Source: Myxococcota bacterium (lineage in GTDB: Bacteria > Myxococcota_A > Polyangia > Palsa-1104 > JAEUJZ01). Taken from it: 64,000 bases of DNA. The DNA is taken from positions 1-64,000 of the forward strand of contig JANWXW010000098.1 of the NCBI GenBank assembly GCA_025057315.1, written 5' to 3'. Below, one piece after another: positions 8,292-17,642 of the stretch. A program made the position numbers and the translations under genes. Position 1 is the first letter of the stretch; every line of letters begins with the position of its first letter. The notes under the pieces are model-generated. The model ran no database searches, had not been told where the DNA came from, and worked only from the letters and a program-made list of their open reading frames with translations.

Positions 8292-10717
8292 CCCCTGATC
8301 CGTTGTCCTGGAACGAGTGGCACCTGACGCTACTGTCCCCCTGGGGCTGGCCCGGCAGGGTCATGGCGTTCCTGTCGGCCCTGCTGGTGCTGATCCTGGC
8401 CTGGCGGGCGCTGCGGCGAGATACGCGGCCGCGGCGCTACGTGTTGCTATCGCTGCGAGCCCTGGGGCTGGCGGCGGCACTGACGCTGTTTCTGCAACCA
8501 GCGCTGCAGCTACGCAACGTGACGCGCCTGCCCAACCACGTGGCGGTGCTCGTCGATGCCTCTGAGTCCATGAGCCTGGCCGAGCGCGCCGGCGAACCGA
8601 GCCGGGCCGAGCGCGCGGCGCAGCTGTTGCGTCGGGAGCAGAAGGTCCTGCAGCGCTGGCGGCAGAAACACCACATTGACTTTTATACCTTCGGCGACCG
8701 GCTGATGCCCGCTACGCAGGAAGCGCTGCTGCGCCCTGGTGGTGCAACCTCGCGGGCCGATGCAACCCGGATCCGCGAGGCCCTAGCGGCCCTCCGGCAG
8801 CGGTACGAGGGCCGCGACCTCGCCGGCGTGGTGCTGCTGAGCGATGGGCTGGACAATGGCCGCCTGAGTGCGGGCCAGCGCGAGCGGCAGGGCACCGTCT
8901 CCGCCGAGCGGGCAGATCCAAATGAGCCCGTCCAGCTAGACGGCGACACCCGCGACTTCCTGCGCGCCCTGGATGCGCCGATCCACACGGTGGCGGTGGG
9001 CCGCCCTGGTCTGCATGACGTGGCCGTGGCGCGCATCTTGGCCGACGAGTTTGCCTTCGCCCGCACCGCCGCCCAGGTTGAGGCGCGGATCCTGGTGCTG
9101 GGTGCCGACGAGGCAGGCTGGGTCGGTCGTCGCCTGCCCGTGACGCTGCGGCGCGATGGGCAGCCCCTGCTGACCGTGGACGTGGAGGTGCACAAGGGCC
9201 AGCGTGACTACCGCGTGCTGTTCCCCTTTACCCCGGAACGGGTGGGTACGTATGTCTACGAGGTGTCCACACCAACGGTCCCGGGAGAGGCGATCGCCGA
9301 GAACAATCGCCGCGCCTTTGTGCTCCGGGTCATCCGCGACAAGATACGCGTGGTCCACGTGGCGGGGCGGCCCAGCTGGGACGTGCGCTTTCTGCGCGGA
9401 TTGCTCAAGCACGACCCGAACATCGACCTAGTGTCCTTCTTTATCCTCCGCTCGCCAAGCGACATCGACCTGGGCCCCTCCTCAGAGACATCGCTCATCC
9501 CGTTCCCTTGCGAGGAGCTGTTTCAGCAGCAGCTCCGCAGCTTCGACCTGGTCATCCTGCACAACTTCAACTACAACGCATACTGCGCCCAGTACCTGCA
9601 GCCGAGCATCGTGCCGTTCGTGCAGGAAGGTGGGGCGCTGGCCATGATCGGGGGTGAGCTGTCTTTCAGCTCCGGTGGGTATTACGGATCCGCCGTAGCC
9701 CAGGTGCTCCCCGTAGAGCTGCTCCCAGAAACGATGGCGCCATCGCCCATAGGCGGGCCAGCTGCCCCCCGGGATCGTCTGGTCAACATCGAGTCCTTCC
9801 GTCCCCGCCTCACGCCAGAGGGACGCAGCCATCCGCTCACCGCGCTGCAGCTGGAGGTCCGAGAAAACGAGCGTCGCTGGCAGGAATTGCCGATGCTCGA
9901 GGGCGTGAACCTGGTGGCGCGCCTCAAGCCCGGGGCGCAGGCCCTGCTGTCCCACCCCTTTGTCAAGGATGCAGACGGCCGGCCCCTGCCGGTGCTGTCG
10001 GTGATGGAAGTCGGCAAGGGCCGGACCATGGCCCTGCTGGCCGACTCGACCTGGCGCTGGGGCTTTGGCGCTACAGAAGAAGGAGGAGGCGATGCGCGCG
10101 GCACGGCGTACCAGCGCTTCTACGAGCAGGCCATCCGGTGGCTCATCCGGGATCCCTCGCTCCGCCTGCTCCGTGTCGAGACCAGCGAGAGCGAATACGG
10201 CCGCGAGCAGCCGGTGCGAATTGTGGTCCGCGCCCTCGGTCCCGACTATCGACCGGCGATGCGCACCGAGGTCGCGGTTGCTGTCAGCCGGATCGGCGAC
10301 CAGGCATGGGAGGCACCCAAGCCGGTGCTCAACCGCACCCTGCGCACGGGGGAAGAGGGTGATGCCCACCTGGAGATCGGACCCCTGAGTCCGGGCGGGT
10401 ACCGCATCACTGCACGCGCCACCCTGGGCGGGCGGCTCACCGAAGAGATCGAGGTCTTCATCGTGCGCGGTGCGGGCCGCGAGTTGGAAAGCCCGGAGGC
10501 AGACCCGCGCTACCTGGTGGCACTGAGCCAGGCCACCTCCGGCCGCGCGCTCGGTCCCGACGACAGCCTCGATGGTCTCTGGTTCCATGAGCCACACGTG
10601 GTGCGGATCAACCGACACCAGGACGTCGAGATCTGGAGCCGCAGCTGGGTGCTCGTGGTGGCGGTGGTGTGCTTCGGGCTCAACTGGACGCTTCGCCGTC
10701 GCTGGGGCTACGCATAA
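8288..10717 (+). CDS. Membrane-anchored vWA and amidotransferase-fold protein
   Basis: 809 aa from the ATG overlapping the previous stop (ATGA). Two N-terminal membrane helices (residues ~18-38 and ~50-70) and a C-terminal one (VLVVAVVCFGLNW near 790) bracket a large exported part. A von Willebrand A domain begins at VAVLVDASESMSL (MIDAS DxSxS) and continues with VVLLSDGLDNG. A second domain around residues 380-480 (VVHVAGRPSWDVRFL; FVQEGGALAMIGGELSF) has the amidotransferase-like fold seen in this family. These BatA-like proteins are typically paired with DUF4159 proteins. An interaction platform at the inner membrane is inferred. Confidence 0.85.
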   Translation: MTPDPLSWNEWHLTLLSPWGWPGRVMAFLSALLVLILAWRALRRDTRPRRYVLLSLRALGLAAALTLFLQPALQLRNVTRLPNHVAVLVDASESMSLAERAGEPSRAERAAQLLRREQKVLQRWRQKHHIDFYTFGDRLMPATQEALLRPGGATSRADATRIREALAALRQRYEGRDLAGVVLLSDGLDNGRLSAGQRERQGTVSAERADPNEPVQLDGDTRDFLRALDAPIHTVAVGRPGLHDVAVARILADEFAFARTAAQVEARILVLGADEAGWVGRRLPVTLRRDGQPLLTVDVEVHKGQRDYRVLFPFTPERVGTYVYEVSTPTVPGEAIAENNRRAFVLRVIRDKIRVVHVAGRPSWDVRFLRGLLKHDPNIDLVSFFILRSPSDIDLGPSSETSLIPFPCEELFQQQLRSFDLVILHNFNYNAYCAQYLQPSIVPFVQEGGALAMIGGELSFSSGGYYGSAVAQVLPVELLPETMAPSPIGGPAAPRDRLVNIESFRPRLTPEGRSHPLTALQLEVRENERRWQELPMLEGVNLVARLKPGAQALLSHPFVKDADGRPLPVLSVMEVGKGRTMALLADSTWRWGFGATEEGGGDARGTAYQRFYEQAIRWLIRDPSLRLLRVETSESEYGREQPVRIVVRALGPDYRPAMRTEVAVAVSRIGDQAWEAPKPVLNRTLRTGEEGDAHLEIGPLSPGGYRITARATLGGRLTEEIEVFIVRGAGRELESPEADPRYLVALSQATSGRALGPDDSLDGLWFHEPHVVRINRHQDVEIWSRSWVLVVAVVCFGLNWTLRRRWGYA

Positions 10718-10719
10718 AC

Positions 10720-10738
10720 GGACCCCGGGCAGCGGTCC
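10720..10738 (+). terminator. Possible weak terminator after the vWA gene
   Basis: Two bases after the stop there is a 5-bp stem, GGACC / GGTCC with a 9-nt loop, followed by a C-rich rather than T-rich tract. It may end the transcript but is not a convincing intrinsic terminator. Confidence 0.25.
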
Positions 10739-10958
10739 CCCCTCCCCTAAGCGGATAGCAAGGGGCCACCCGGAGCCCAAAGGGCAGGGCTGGGTCGATA
10801 AGCGGGTGGGCCAACCAGATGCAACCCGGTCGATTCCAAGATTCTCTTTTGATTTCAAGATCTTATTGGACATGGGAGCCGCTCGCCGGATTCCCGTAGC
10901 CACTGGTGGCCCCGCTGCGCTAGGGTGTCCGACACGTGGACCAAGGAGGGCTGCTGCC

Positions 10959-12350
10959 ATGCGTACGCTCATCCAAAACGGCACCCTGGTCACCGCCACC
11001 GACATCTTTCAGGCGGATCTATGGATCGAAGACGGCAAGATCGCTGCCGTGACCGGCGCCAGCGCCCCCGGTTGGCAGGCGGACCTGACTATCAACGCGG
11101 CCGGTCGATACGTGCTGCCCGGCGGAGTCGATGCCCACACGCACCTGGATATGCCTTTTGGCGGCACCGTGTCCATCGATGACTTCGAGTCGGGCACGAT
11201 TGCGGCCGCGCATGGTGGCACAACCACGATCATCGATTTCGCCATTCAGAAAAAGGGGGGGACCCTGCGAGAGGCCCTCGACACCTGGCATGCCAAGGCT
11301 GAGGGCAAGGCAGTGGTCGACTACGGCTTCCACATGATTGCCACCGACGCCACGGAGTCGGTGTTGCGCGAGATGGGCGACCTGGTGCGCGAGGGGGTGA
11401 CCAGCTTCAAGCTGTTTATGGCCTACCCGGGCGTGCTGTATCTAGATGACCAGGCGATCTTTCGCTGTATGCTGCGAGCCGGCGAGATCGGCGCGCTGAC
11501 CTGCATGCATGCCGAGGCCGGCCTGCCCATCGAGGTGCTGGTCGAACGCGCCTTGGCGCAGGGCCATACCGCGCCCATCTACCATGCCCTGACGCGGCCG
11601 GAGGCTGCGGAGGCCACCGGAACCGAGCGTGCCATCGCGCTGGCAGAGATGGCGCGGGTGCCCGTTTACATCGTGCATCTGTCGGCGGCACGCGCTCTGG
11701 AGCGGGTGCGTGAGGCGCGCGACCGGGGCCTGCCGGTGTATGCCGAGACCTGCCCGCAGTATCTCTTCCTGAGTGAAGATGCGCTGCGCGGCACGCCGGA
11801 GGACCCCTTCGAGGGGGCCAAGTACGTCTGCACGCCCCCGCTGCGGCCAGCGTACCACCATGAGCATCTGTGGCGCGGCCTGCGCAACTACGACCTCCAG
11901 GTGGTCTCCACGGACCACTGCCCTTTCTGCATGAAGGGCCAGAAGGAGCTGGGCCGCAACAACTTCGCCAAGATCCCCAATGGCATGCCTGGCATCGAGA
12001 CCCGCCTGCACCTGCTCCACGAGGCCGTCAACGAAGGGCGCATCTCCCTGAATCGCTTTGTCGAGATCAGCAGCACCGCGCCGGCCAAGATCTTTGGCCT
12101 CTATCCGCGAAAGGGCTCGCTCCATATCGGCGCCGATGCGGACGTGGTCATCTGGGACCCCAACTGCTCCTTCGAGCTGTCACACAAGAACCTGCACATG
12201 CGCGTCGACTACGCCGCCTATGAGGGCAAGGTGGTGCGCGGGGCACCCACGCATGTTTTTTCACGTGGCGAGCTTATCGTCGAGTATGGACAGCTGCGCG
12301 GCCGGCCCGGCCGCGGCCAGTTCCAACGGCGCAGCACGTTCTCTCTCTGA
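10959..12350 (+). CDS. hydA: D-hydantoinase / dihydropyrimidinase
   Basis: 463 aa, normal for cyclic amidohydrolases. The ATG follows AAGGAGGG at 10943-10950. Metal-site motifs are in order: GGVDAHTHLDMPF (HxH), VTSFKLFMAYPG with the lysine that is carboxylated in this family, CMHAEAG, YIVHLSAARAL, and STDHCPF with the catalytic Asp. The enzyme opens dihydrouracil, dihydrothymine or 5-substituted hydantoin rings to N-carbamoyl acids in the cytoplasm. It is followed 23 bp later by a class III aminotransferase and then an NCS1 permease, pointing to reductive pyrimidine breakdown. True substrate preference cannot be read from sequence. No dihydropyrimidine dehydrogenase or beta-ureidopropionase gene is in the window. 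Confidence 0.92.
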   Translation: MRTLIQNGTLVTATDIFQADLWIEDGKIAAVTGASAPGWQADLTINAAGRYVLPGGVDAHTHLDMPFGGTVSIDDFESGTIAAAHGGTTTIIDFAIQKKGGTLREALDTWHAKAEGKAVVDYGFHMIATDATESVLREMGDLVREGVTSFKLFMAYPGVLYLDDQAIFRCMLRAGEIGALTCMHAEAGLPIEVLVERALAQGHTAPIYHALTRPEAAEATGTERAIALAEMARVPVYIVHLSAARALERVREARDRGLPVYAETCPQYLFLSEDALRGTPEDPFEGAKYVCTPPLRPAYHHEHLWRGLRNYDLQVVSTDHCPFCMKGQKELGRNNFAKIPNGMPGIETRLHLLHEAVNEGRISLNRFVEISSTAPAKIFGLYPRKGSLHIGADADVVIWDPNCSFELSHKNLHMRVDYAAYEGKVVRGAPTHVFSRGELIVEYGQLRGRPGRGQFQRRSTFSL

Positions 12351-12373
12351 GGCAAGACGAGGCAAGACCTGTC

Positions 12374-13747
12374 ATGGAAAGAGATCACGACGGGACACAG
12401 GACCCCACGCCGAGCCAGAAGCATCAGCCCAAGCGCCGCCTCCCCGTGCTCACCTACCTGGATTCGGCCACCGTACGGCACAAGCATGCTGAATTCCTCA
12501 TGCCGTGCACCATCAACTACTATGCGGAGCCGCTGGTGCTGCGCCGCGGTGACGGCATGTACGTCGAGGATGCCGACGGAAAGCGCTACCTGGACTTCTT
12601 CGGGGGCATTCTTACCATCAGCCTGGGCCACTGCCACCCCGAGGTGGTGGAGGCGGTGAGCGAACAGCTGCGCACCCTCGGCCACACCTCCACCCTCTAT
12701 CCCAATGAGTGGATCGTCCGGCTGGCTGAGGAACTGGCCGCGCTCACGCCTGGGCGTCTGCAGAAGAGCTTCTTTACCAGTTCGGGTACCGAGGCCGACG
12801 AGGTGGCCGTGATGCTGGCCAGGCTCTACACTGGCCGGCAGGAAATCATTGCGCTCCGCTATAGCTACTCGGGCCGCGGCATGTACGCTATCTCGGCCAT
12901 GGGGCATGCTCCCTGGCGGCCCATCCCGCCGGTTATGCCCGGCATCACGCACGCGCCGGCACCCTACTGCTACCGCTGCCCCTTCGGCCTACGTTACCCC
13001 GACTGCGGCGTGCGCTGCGCCGATGACCTCGAAGAGGTCATTGCCACCACAACCACGGGCAAGCCCGCGGCCTTTATCGCTGAACCCATCCTGGGCGTCG
13101 GCGGCTTCATCACGCCGCCGCGGGAATACTTCCAGAAAGCCGTGGCCATCGTGCGCCGCCATGGTGGCATCTTCATCTGCGATGAGGTCCAGACGGGCTG
13201 GGGTCGCACCGGGACGCACTGGTGCGGCATCGAGCACTACGGGGTCGAGCCAGAGATCATGACCTTTGCCAAGGGTGCGGCCAGCGGCCTGCCCATCGGC
13301 ATCACCATCGCCACGCCTGAGGTGGCCGACACCTTCCGTGGCCTCACCCTGTCGACTTTCGGCGGCAACCCGGTGAGCATGACCGCGGCGCTGGCCACCC
13401 TCCATGTCATGCGCCGCGAGGATATCCCGGGCCGCGCTGCGCGCCTAGGCCAGCGCCTTCGGCATGGCCTAGAGGAGCTTATGGAAAAGCACCCTCTCAT
13501 TGGAGAGGTGCGTGGGCTGGGGCTGATGCAGGCCCTGGAGCTCGTGGAAGATCGAAACAGCAAGGTCCCAGCGACTCGGCGAACCGGGGCGCTCATGGAG
13601 GCGGCGCGGCGGCGTGGGTTGCTCATCGGCAGGGGGGGACTGCATGGCAACGTCGTGCGCATTGCGCCACCTATGCTCGTCAGCGCAGACGAGATCGAGC
13701 AGGCCCTGGTCATCCTCGACGAGAGCCTGCAAGAGGCGGCGGCCTGA
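12374..13747 (+). CDS. Class III PLP aminotransferase (AGXT2-like)
   Basis: 457 aa. Class III hallmarks: DFFGGILTISLGHCHP, FTSSGTEADEVAVMLAR (phosphate-binding turn), FICDEVQTGWGRTGTHW, and the Schiff-base lysine in EIMTFAKGAASGLPIG. The closest subgroup by eye is alanine-glyoxylate/beta-alanine-type transaminases. Between the hydantoinase and the NCS1 permease, a role in transaminating beta-alanine or beta-aminoisobutyrate made in reductive pyrimidine catabolism is reasonable. A cysteine-rich insertion (YCYRCPFGLRYPDCGVRC) lies near residues 200-215. Confidence 0.88.
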   Translation: MERDHDGTQDPTPSQKHQPKRRLPVLTYLDSATVRHKHAEFLMPCTINYYAEPLVLRRGDGMYVEDADGKRYLDFFGGILTISLGHCHPEVVEAVSEQLRTLGHTSTLYPNEWIVRLAEELAALTPGRLQKSFFTSSGTEADEVAVMLARLYTGRQEIIALRYSYSGRGMYAISAMGHAPWRPIPPVMPGITHAPAPYCYRCPFGLRYPDCGVRCADDLEEVIATTTTGKPAAFIAEPILGVGGFITPPREYFQKAVAIVRRHGGIFICDEVQTGWGRTGTHWCGIEHYGVEPEIMTFAKGAASGLPIGITIATPEVADTFRGLTLSTFGGNPVSMTAALATLHVMRREDIPGRAARLGQRLRHGLEELMEKHPLIGEVRGLGLMQALELVEDRNSKVPATRRTGALMEAARRRGLLIGRGGLHGNVVRIAPPMLVSADEIEQALVILDESLQEAAA

Positions 13748-13749
13748 GC

Positions 13750-15225
13750 ATGGCTGAGGTCCATCACCCCGACGGACGGGTCGACCTAGACGCAACCGCT
13801 GGGAGGGCCATCGCCGCCAGCCCCCTGTTCAACCCCGACCTGGCCCCAGTGCCCGTGCGGGCACGCCGCTGGACCACCTACAACTTCGCCGCGCTGTGGA
13901 TCTCCATGGCGCACTGCATTCCGACCTACATGCTGGCCTCCGGCCTGATGGAAGGCGGAATGTCCTGGTGGCAGGCGCTGGCTACGATCTTCCTCGGCAA
14001 TACCATTGTATTGATACCCATCATTCTCAACAGTCATGCCGGCACAAAATATGGCATTCCTTTCCCCGTGTTGGCTCGCGCCAGCTATGGCGTATACGGG
14101 GCCAACCTACCAGCGCTAATGCGAGCCCTGGTGGCCTGCGGCTGGTTCGGCATCAATGCCTGGATCGGCGGCGCTGTGCTGCACACTTTCTTCTCCTCGC
14201 TGCTGCCAGGCTGGCACGAACTCCTCGGCAGCGGACGCATCGGTGGCTACCTGCCCTCGCAGTGGGTCTCGTTTCTGCTGTTCTGGGCGATCAACATCCT
14301 GGTCATCTACCGGGGCATGGAGCTGGTGCGTCGTTTGGAGAACTTTGCTGCGCCCTTTGTGCTGATCATGGCCGGCATCCTGCTCGTCTGGGCCGTGTCC
14401 AAAGCGAAGGGTCTAGGGCCGATTGTCCATCAGCCGGGGCGGCTGCGAGGAGCAGCGTTCTGGCGCGTCTTCCCGCTGGCGCTCACCGGCATGATTGGCT
14501 TCTGGGCAACCCTTTCGCTCAACATGCCGGACTTTACACGCTTTGGCCAAAGTCAGCGCGCGCAGGCCATCGGCCAGGCCGTCGCGCTACCAACGACCAT
14601 GCTGGGCTTTTCGGCCATGGCCGTGATCATCACCAGCGCCACGGCGATCGTGTATGGCCAGGTGATCTGGAAGCCCGAGGAGCTGATTGGTCACCTGGGC
14701 CATCCGCTCCTGGTGGGCGTGGCAGCACTCACCCTGGTCATCGCCACGCTGGCGGTGAACATTGCTGCCAACGTCGTCTCACCAGCCAACGACTTCTCCA
14801 ACGCCTGGCCACGCCGTATCAGCTTCCAACGCGGGGCGCTCATCACCGGCGTCATCGGCATTCTGTTCATGCCCTGGAAGCTCACCGAGGACACGCATGC
14901 TTACATCCAGGGCTGGCTGGTAGGCTACTCTGGAGGCCTCGCCCCCATCGCTGCTGTGATGATCGTGGACTACTGGGTGCTGCGGCGTAAACGTCTGAAC
15001 CTGCAGGACCTCTACCTCTACGAGGGCAGCTACCGCTACCGGCGGGGCTGGAACCCGGCTGCCTTGGTGGCTACAGCAGCGGGCTGTCTGGCTGCCTGGG
15101 GCGGGCTGATCGTGCCGCCCCTGCGGCCCCTATTTGACTATGCCTGGTTCGTCGGCCTCGGGGTGGCCGGAGTGGTGTACTACCTGCTGATGCGTCGCGA
15201 AGGGGAGACCTCTGCACCTCCATAG
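13750..15225 (+). CDS. NCS1-family nucleobase/allantoin/hydantoin permease
   Basis: 491 aa with about 12 membrane helices. NCS1 signatures: RRWTTYNFAALWISMAHCIP in helix 1, KYGIPFPVLARASYGVYGAN around residues 100-125, and LSLNMPDFTRF near residue 260. It starts 2 bp after the aminotransferase stop, so it belongs to the same operon and should import the pyrimidine, dihydropyrimidine or hydantoin that the upstream enzymes process. Mhp1 and uracil/allantoin transporters are the characterised relatives; the exact substrate is unknown. Confidence 0.93.
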   Translation: MAEVHHPDGRVDLDATAGRAIAASPLFNPDLAPVPVRARRWTTYNFAALWISMAHCIPTYMLASGLMEGGMSWWQALATIFLGNTIVLIPIILNSHAGTKYGIPFPVLARASYGVYGANLPALMRALVACGWFGINAWIGGAVLHTFFSSLLPGWHELLGSGRIGGYLPSQWVSFLLFWAINILVIYRGMELVRRLENFAAPFVLIMAGILLVWAVSKAKGLGPIVHQPGRLRGAAFWRVFPLALTGMIGFWATLSLNMPDFTRFGQSQRAQAIGQAVALPTTMLGFSAMAVIITSATAIVYGQVIWKPEELIGHLGHPLLVGVAALTLVIATLAVNIAANVVSPANDFSNAWPRRISFQRGALITGVIGILFMPWKLTEDTHAYIQGWLVGYSGGLAPIAAVMIVDYWVLRRKRLNLQDLYLYEGSYRYRRGWNPAALVATAAGCLAAWGGLIVPPLRPLFDYAWFVGLGVAGVVYYLLMRREGETSAPP

Positions 15226-15430
15226 GGCACCAACCCAGCCCCCCCACTGCATAGGCCCTAACCGCACAGGAAGCCGCTTGCCCTGTCGGCTGCGCGACGG
15301 GCAGACCTGATGCGCGCACCCTCCTCCAGCGCCTCCTCGCCCTAGCCGTTGCCCCAGCTGGGCATGGACCAAGGCAGGGCCGGCCGCAACCGGCTATCCA
15401 CTCCGCGAGGCACCAGCCCCGCGAGGGGGA

Positions 15431-17347
15431 CTACTTGAGCGCGATGGAGAAGAAGGCGTGCGTCTTGGTACCGTTGAACTTGGGGAACTCCACCGACTGC
15501 ATCTTGGCAAAGACGCAGGAGGCCACCTCCGAGCCCGATTCGCCGTTGACCTTGACCGCTGACACATTGCCGCTGCCCTTGATGAGGAACTCGATGTCGA
15601 GCTTGCGCACGCTCGGATTGCGCTGGGCCTCCTCCTTGAGGCAGCCGCCAAGCAACTTGAAGTTCTTGCTCATCACGGCCTGCACCTGCTCGCCGGTCAG
15701 CGTCTCGTCGCCACCCTCCTCCGAGGCATCGCCCAGGTGCGTGACTTCCTCCCACTTGCCATTGCGGAAGACGCGCTTTTTGCCGCGAGGCTTCTTGGCC
15801 TGCGGTGGATCTACCTTCATCGAGATCTCGACGCCCTTCCAGAAGTCGTCCGTCGAGTGCTCCTTGATCACAACGGTCTTGACCTCGGGCTTATAAAAGA
15901 ACTTGAAGTAGGCACCTACCCCGCCACCGACAACCAGCACGACGATGAAGATGCCAGAGAGCAGCCTCTGCACTGAGGCGCGGTGTCTGGCGCGCTCGGC
16001 CTGGTCGCGCATCTCGATGGCCGCCTGGGCATGGCGCGCCGACCATTCCTTGGCCATCTCGCCCAGCAGGGCGTGCTCGCGCACGCGGCGCCTATCGCCC
16101 GTCTCCAGATCGTGGATGAAGTGGTCGGCATGAATGGTCCCCTTCTCGATCTGCGAGCGGACCTCGCGAAGGGGAAAGGGACCATAGTCCATCCGGTCCT
16201 CCTTGGTGATCAAGAACCGTTCTTGATCCTCATCGATGACCTGCGCTTGGGGGCCGCTGGTTTTCGGGGAACCTCCCTGAGGCGGAGGCCCGCCGGCAGG
16301 AGGGGCAGGGGGCACATGTGGTGGCATCATGGTCTTGTCGGCAGGGGTCCCCGCAGAGCCGGGGGGCGAGAGCGATTGTACGATGTTTTTGGGCGCTGCG
16401 GACCTGGTGACAGCTGTCCTTGGCGGAGGCACGGCGGGCAGCTGCTGGCTGACCTTGGCGGAGGGCGAGACGGCCGGTGGCTGGTGGAGCGAGAAGATGG
16501 GATGGGACAGGGTTGCCTTGGGCCCGCCCTGTACCGCATCGGCCAGTGCTTGCTTCAGATCTTGCGGGCTCTTGTAGCGCCGCGCCGGATCGGGCAAAAG
16601 GCACGTTGCGATGACCTCATCCAGTGCCCGTGGCAGCTCCGCTGCAATCTGGCTGGGCCGCAGCCCCTCCTCGGGGAGGCGAAGCGTGAGGCTCTCCAGA
16701 AGCATCACGCCAACCGCATAGATGTCGGCGGCCGGGGTGGGGGGACCACCGGTGCGGCGCTCGGGCGCAACGCAGGCCCAGGCGCCCGGAGACAGCGCCT
16801 TTAGCGCGGCCAGAGGCAGCGCGCGGCCCAGGGCCAACTCCGCAACCCGTACCTGCCCGCCCATGGTGATCTCGACCACCTCAGGACAAAGGGCCCCGTG
16901 ACTGAGCACCCCATGGGCATAGGTGAGGGCATTGCAGACATTGGCGATGGCGTTGTAGGCGCCCTTGAGAGACAGCGGTTGCCGCTGGGCTCGGCGTTTC
17001 TCGATGATCTGGCGTAGCGTCTGGCCGGCGAGCACATCGCTCACGAGCAGCACCCGATCGCCCTCGCAAAACAGCCCCAGCACCGGCAACAGGCTCTTGT
17101 GGCCGAGGGCCTGGACCACTTCCACCTCATCCCACAACCGCTCCCAGGCCCCAGGGGTGGACCACAGCGCCGGCTCCAGCTCGCGGATGTGCACGGGGCG
17201 AGAGTCGCTGGTCCGCTCACCCGCATACCCACGTCCGCCCAGCTCGGGACCAAGCAAGGCACGGACGCGGAAGGCTCCCTCGGCAATCAGCGTTCCATCC
17301 TGGAGTGGCTCCATCGGGGACATCTGAGCCCACGTGCTGCCCTTCAT
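15431..17347 (-). CDS. Pseudokinase with GYF-like domain, membrane helix and AgmX/PglI C-terminal domain
   Basis: 638 aa. Residues ~15-275 align with a Ser/Thr kinase fold but lack catalytic residues: the VAxK lysine site reads VHIREL, the HRD loop reads LSHGALCPEVVEI and the DFG site reads VAELALG, so it should be inactive. After a Pro-rich linker, residues ~380-430 form a GYF_2-like module (MDYGPFPLREVRSQIEKGTI). A membrane helix follows (GIFIVVLVVGGGVGAYFKF), then a TonB-like AgmX/PglI C-terminal domain (SKNFKLLGGCLKEEA ... AKMQSVEFPKFNG). In myxobacteria such C-termini occur in motility and envelope proteins. A cytoplasm-to-periplasm scaffold role is inferred. An alternative start is the internal ATG nine or twelve codons in. 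Confidence 0.85.
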   Translation of the reverse strand: MKGSTWAQMSPMEPLQDGTLIAEGAFRVRALLGPELGGRGYAGERTSDSRPVHIRELEPALWSTPGAWERLWDEVEVVQALGHKSLLPVLGLFCEGDRVLLVSDVLAGQTLRQIIEKRRAQRQPLSLKGAYNAIANVCNALTYAHGVLSHGALCPEVVEITMGGQVRVAELALGRALPLAALKALSPGAWACVAPERRTGGPPTPAADIYAVGVMLLESLTLRLPEEGLRPSQIAAELPRALDEVIATCLLPDPARRYKSPQDLKQALADAVQGGPKATLSHPIFSLHQPPAVSPSAKVSQQLPAVPPPRTAVTRSAAPKNIVQSLSPPGSAGTPADKTMMPPHVPPAPPAGGPPPQGGSPKTSGPQAQVIDEDQERFLITKEDRMDYGPFPLREVRSQIEKGTIHADHFIHDLETGDRRRVREHALLGEMAKEWSARHAQAAIEMRDQAERARHRASVQRLLSGIFIVVLVVGGGVGAYFKFFYKPEVKTVVIKEHSTDDFWKGVEISMKVDPPQAKKPRGKKRVFRNGKWEEVTHLGDASEEGGDETLTGEQVQAVMSKNFKLLGGCLKEEAQRNPSVRKLDIEFLIKGSGNVSAVKVNGESGSEVASCVFAKMQSVEFPKFNGTKTHAFFSIALK

Positions 17348-17642
17348 GGGTATGCCCCGTAAGTTCCGCTGAGCCCCTCTTATGGTAGAGGCCTCGGGGA
17401 GACACGGTCAATGCTGGCGGAAGGGCTATGCAGAGCAGAAAGGCGGGGGCCACAGCGAGCAGTGTGGCCAGCGGCCAGGGGGTGTCCGTTGCTTGGGACC
17501 GACTGGACGGGCAGAGATCGCCTGGCGCACGCAGGGGCCAGGAGAGCAAAGAGGAAGGGTCTGCCCTGAGCGACGACGCCCCGCGGTGGTGAGCATCCAG
17601 ATGTCGGGGGGGACCAGAGAGAGGCGAAGGCCGAGACCGCCG

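Noticed and set aside
10572..10958. N-terminal extension of the hydantoinase
   Set aside because: The extra residues overlap the vWA gene and are shadow text; the ATG at 10959 with AAGGAGGG is preferred.
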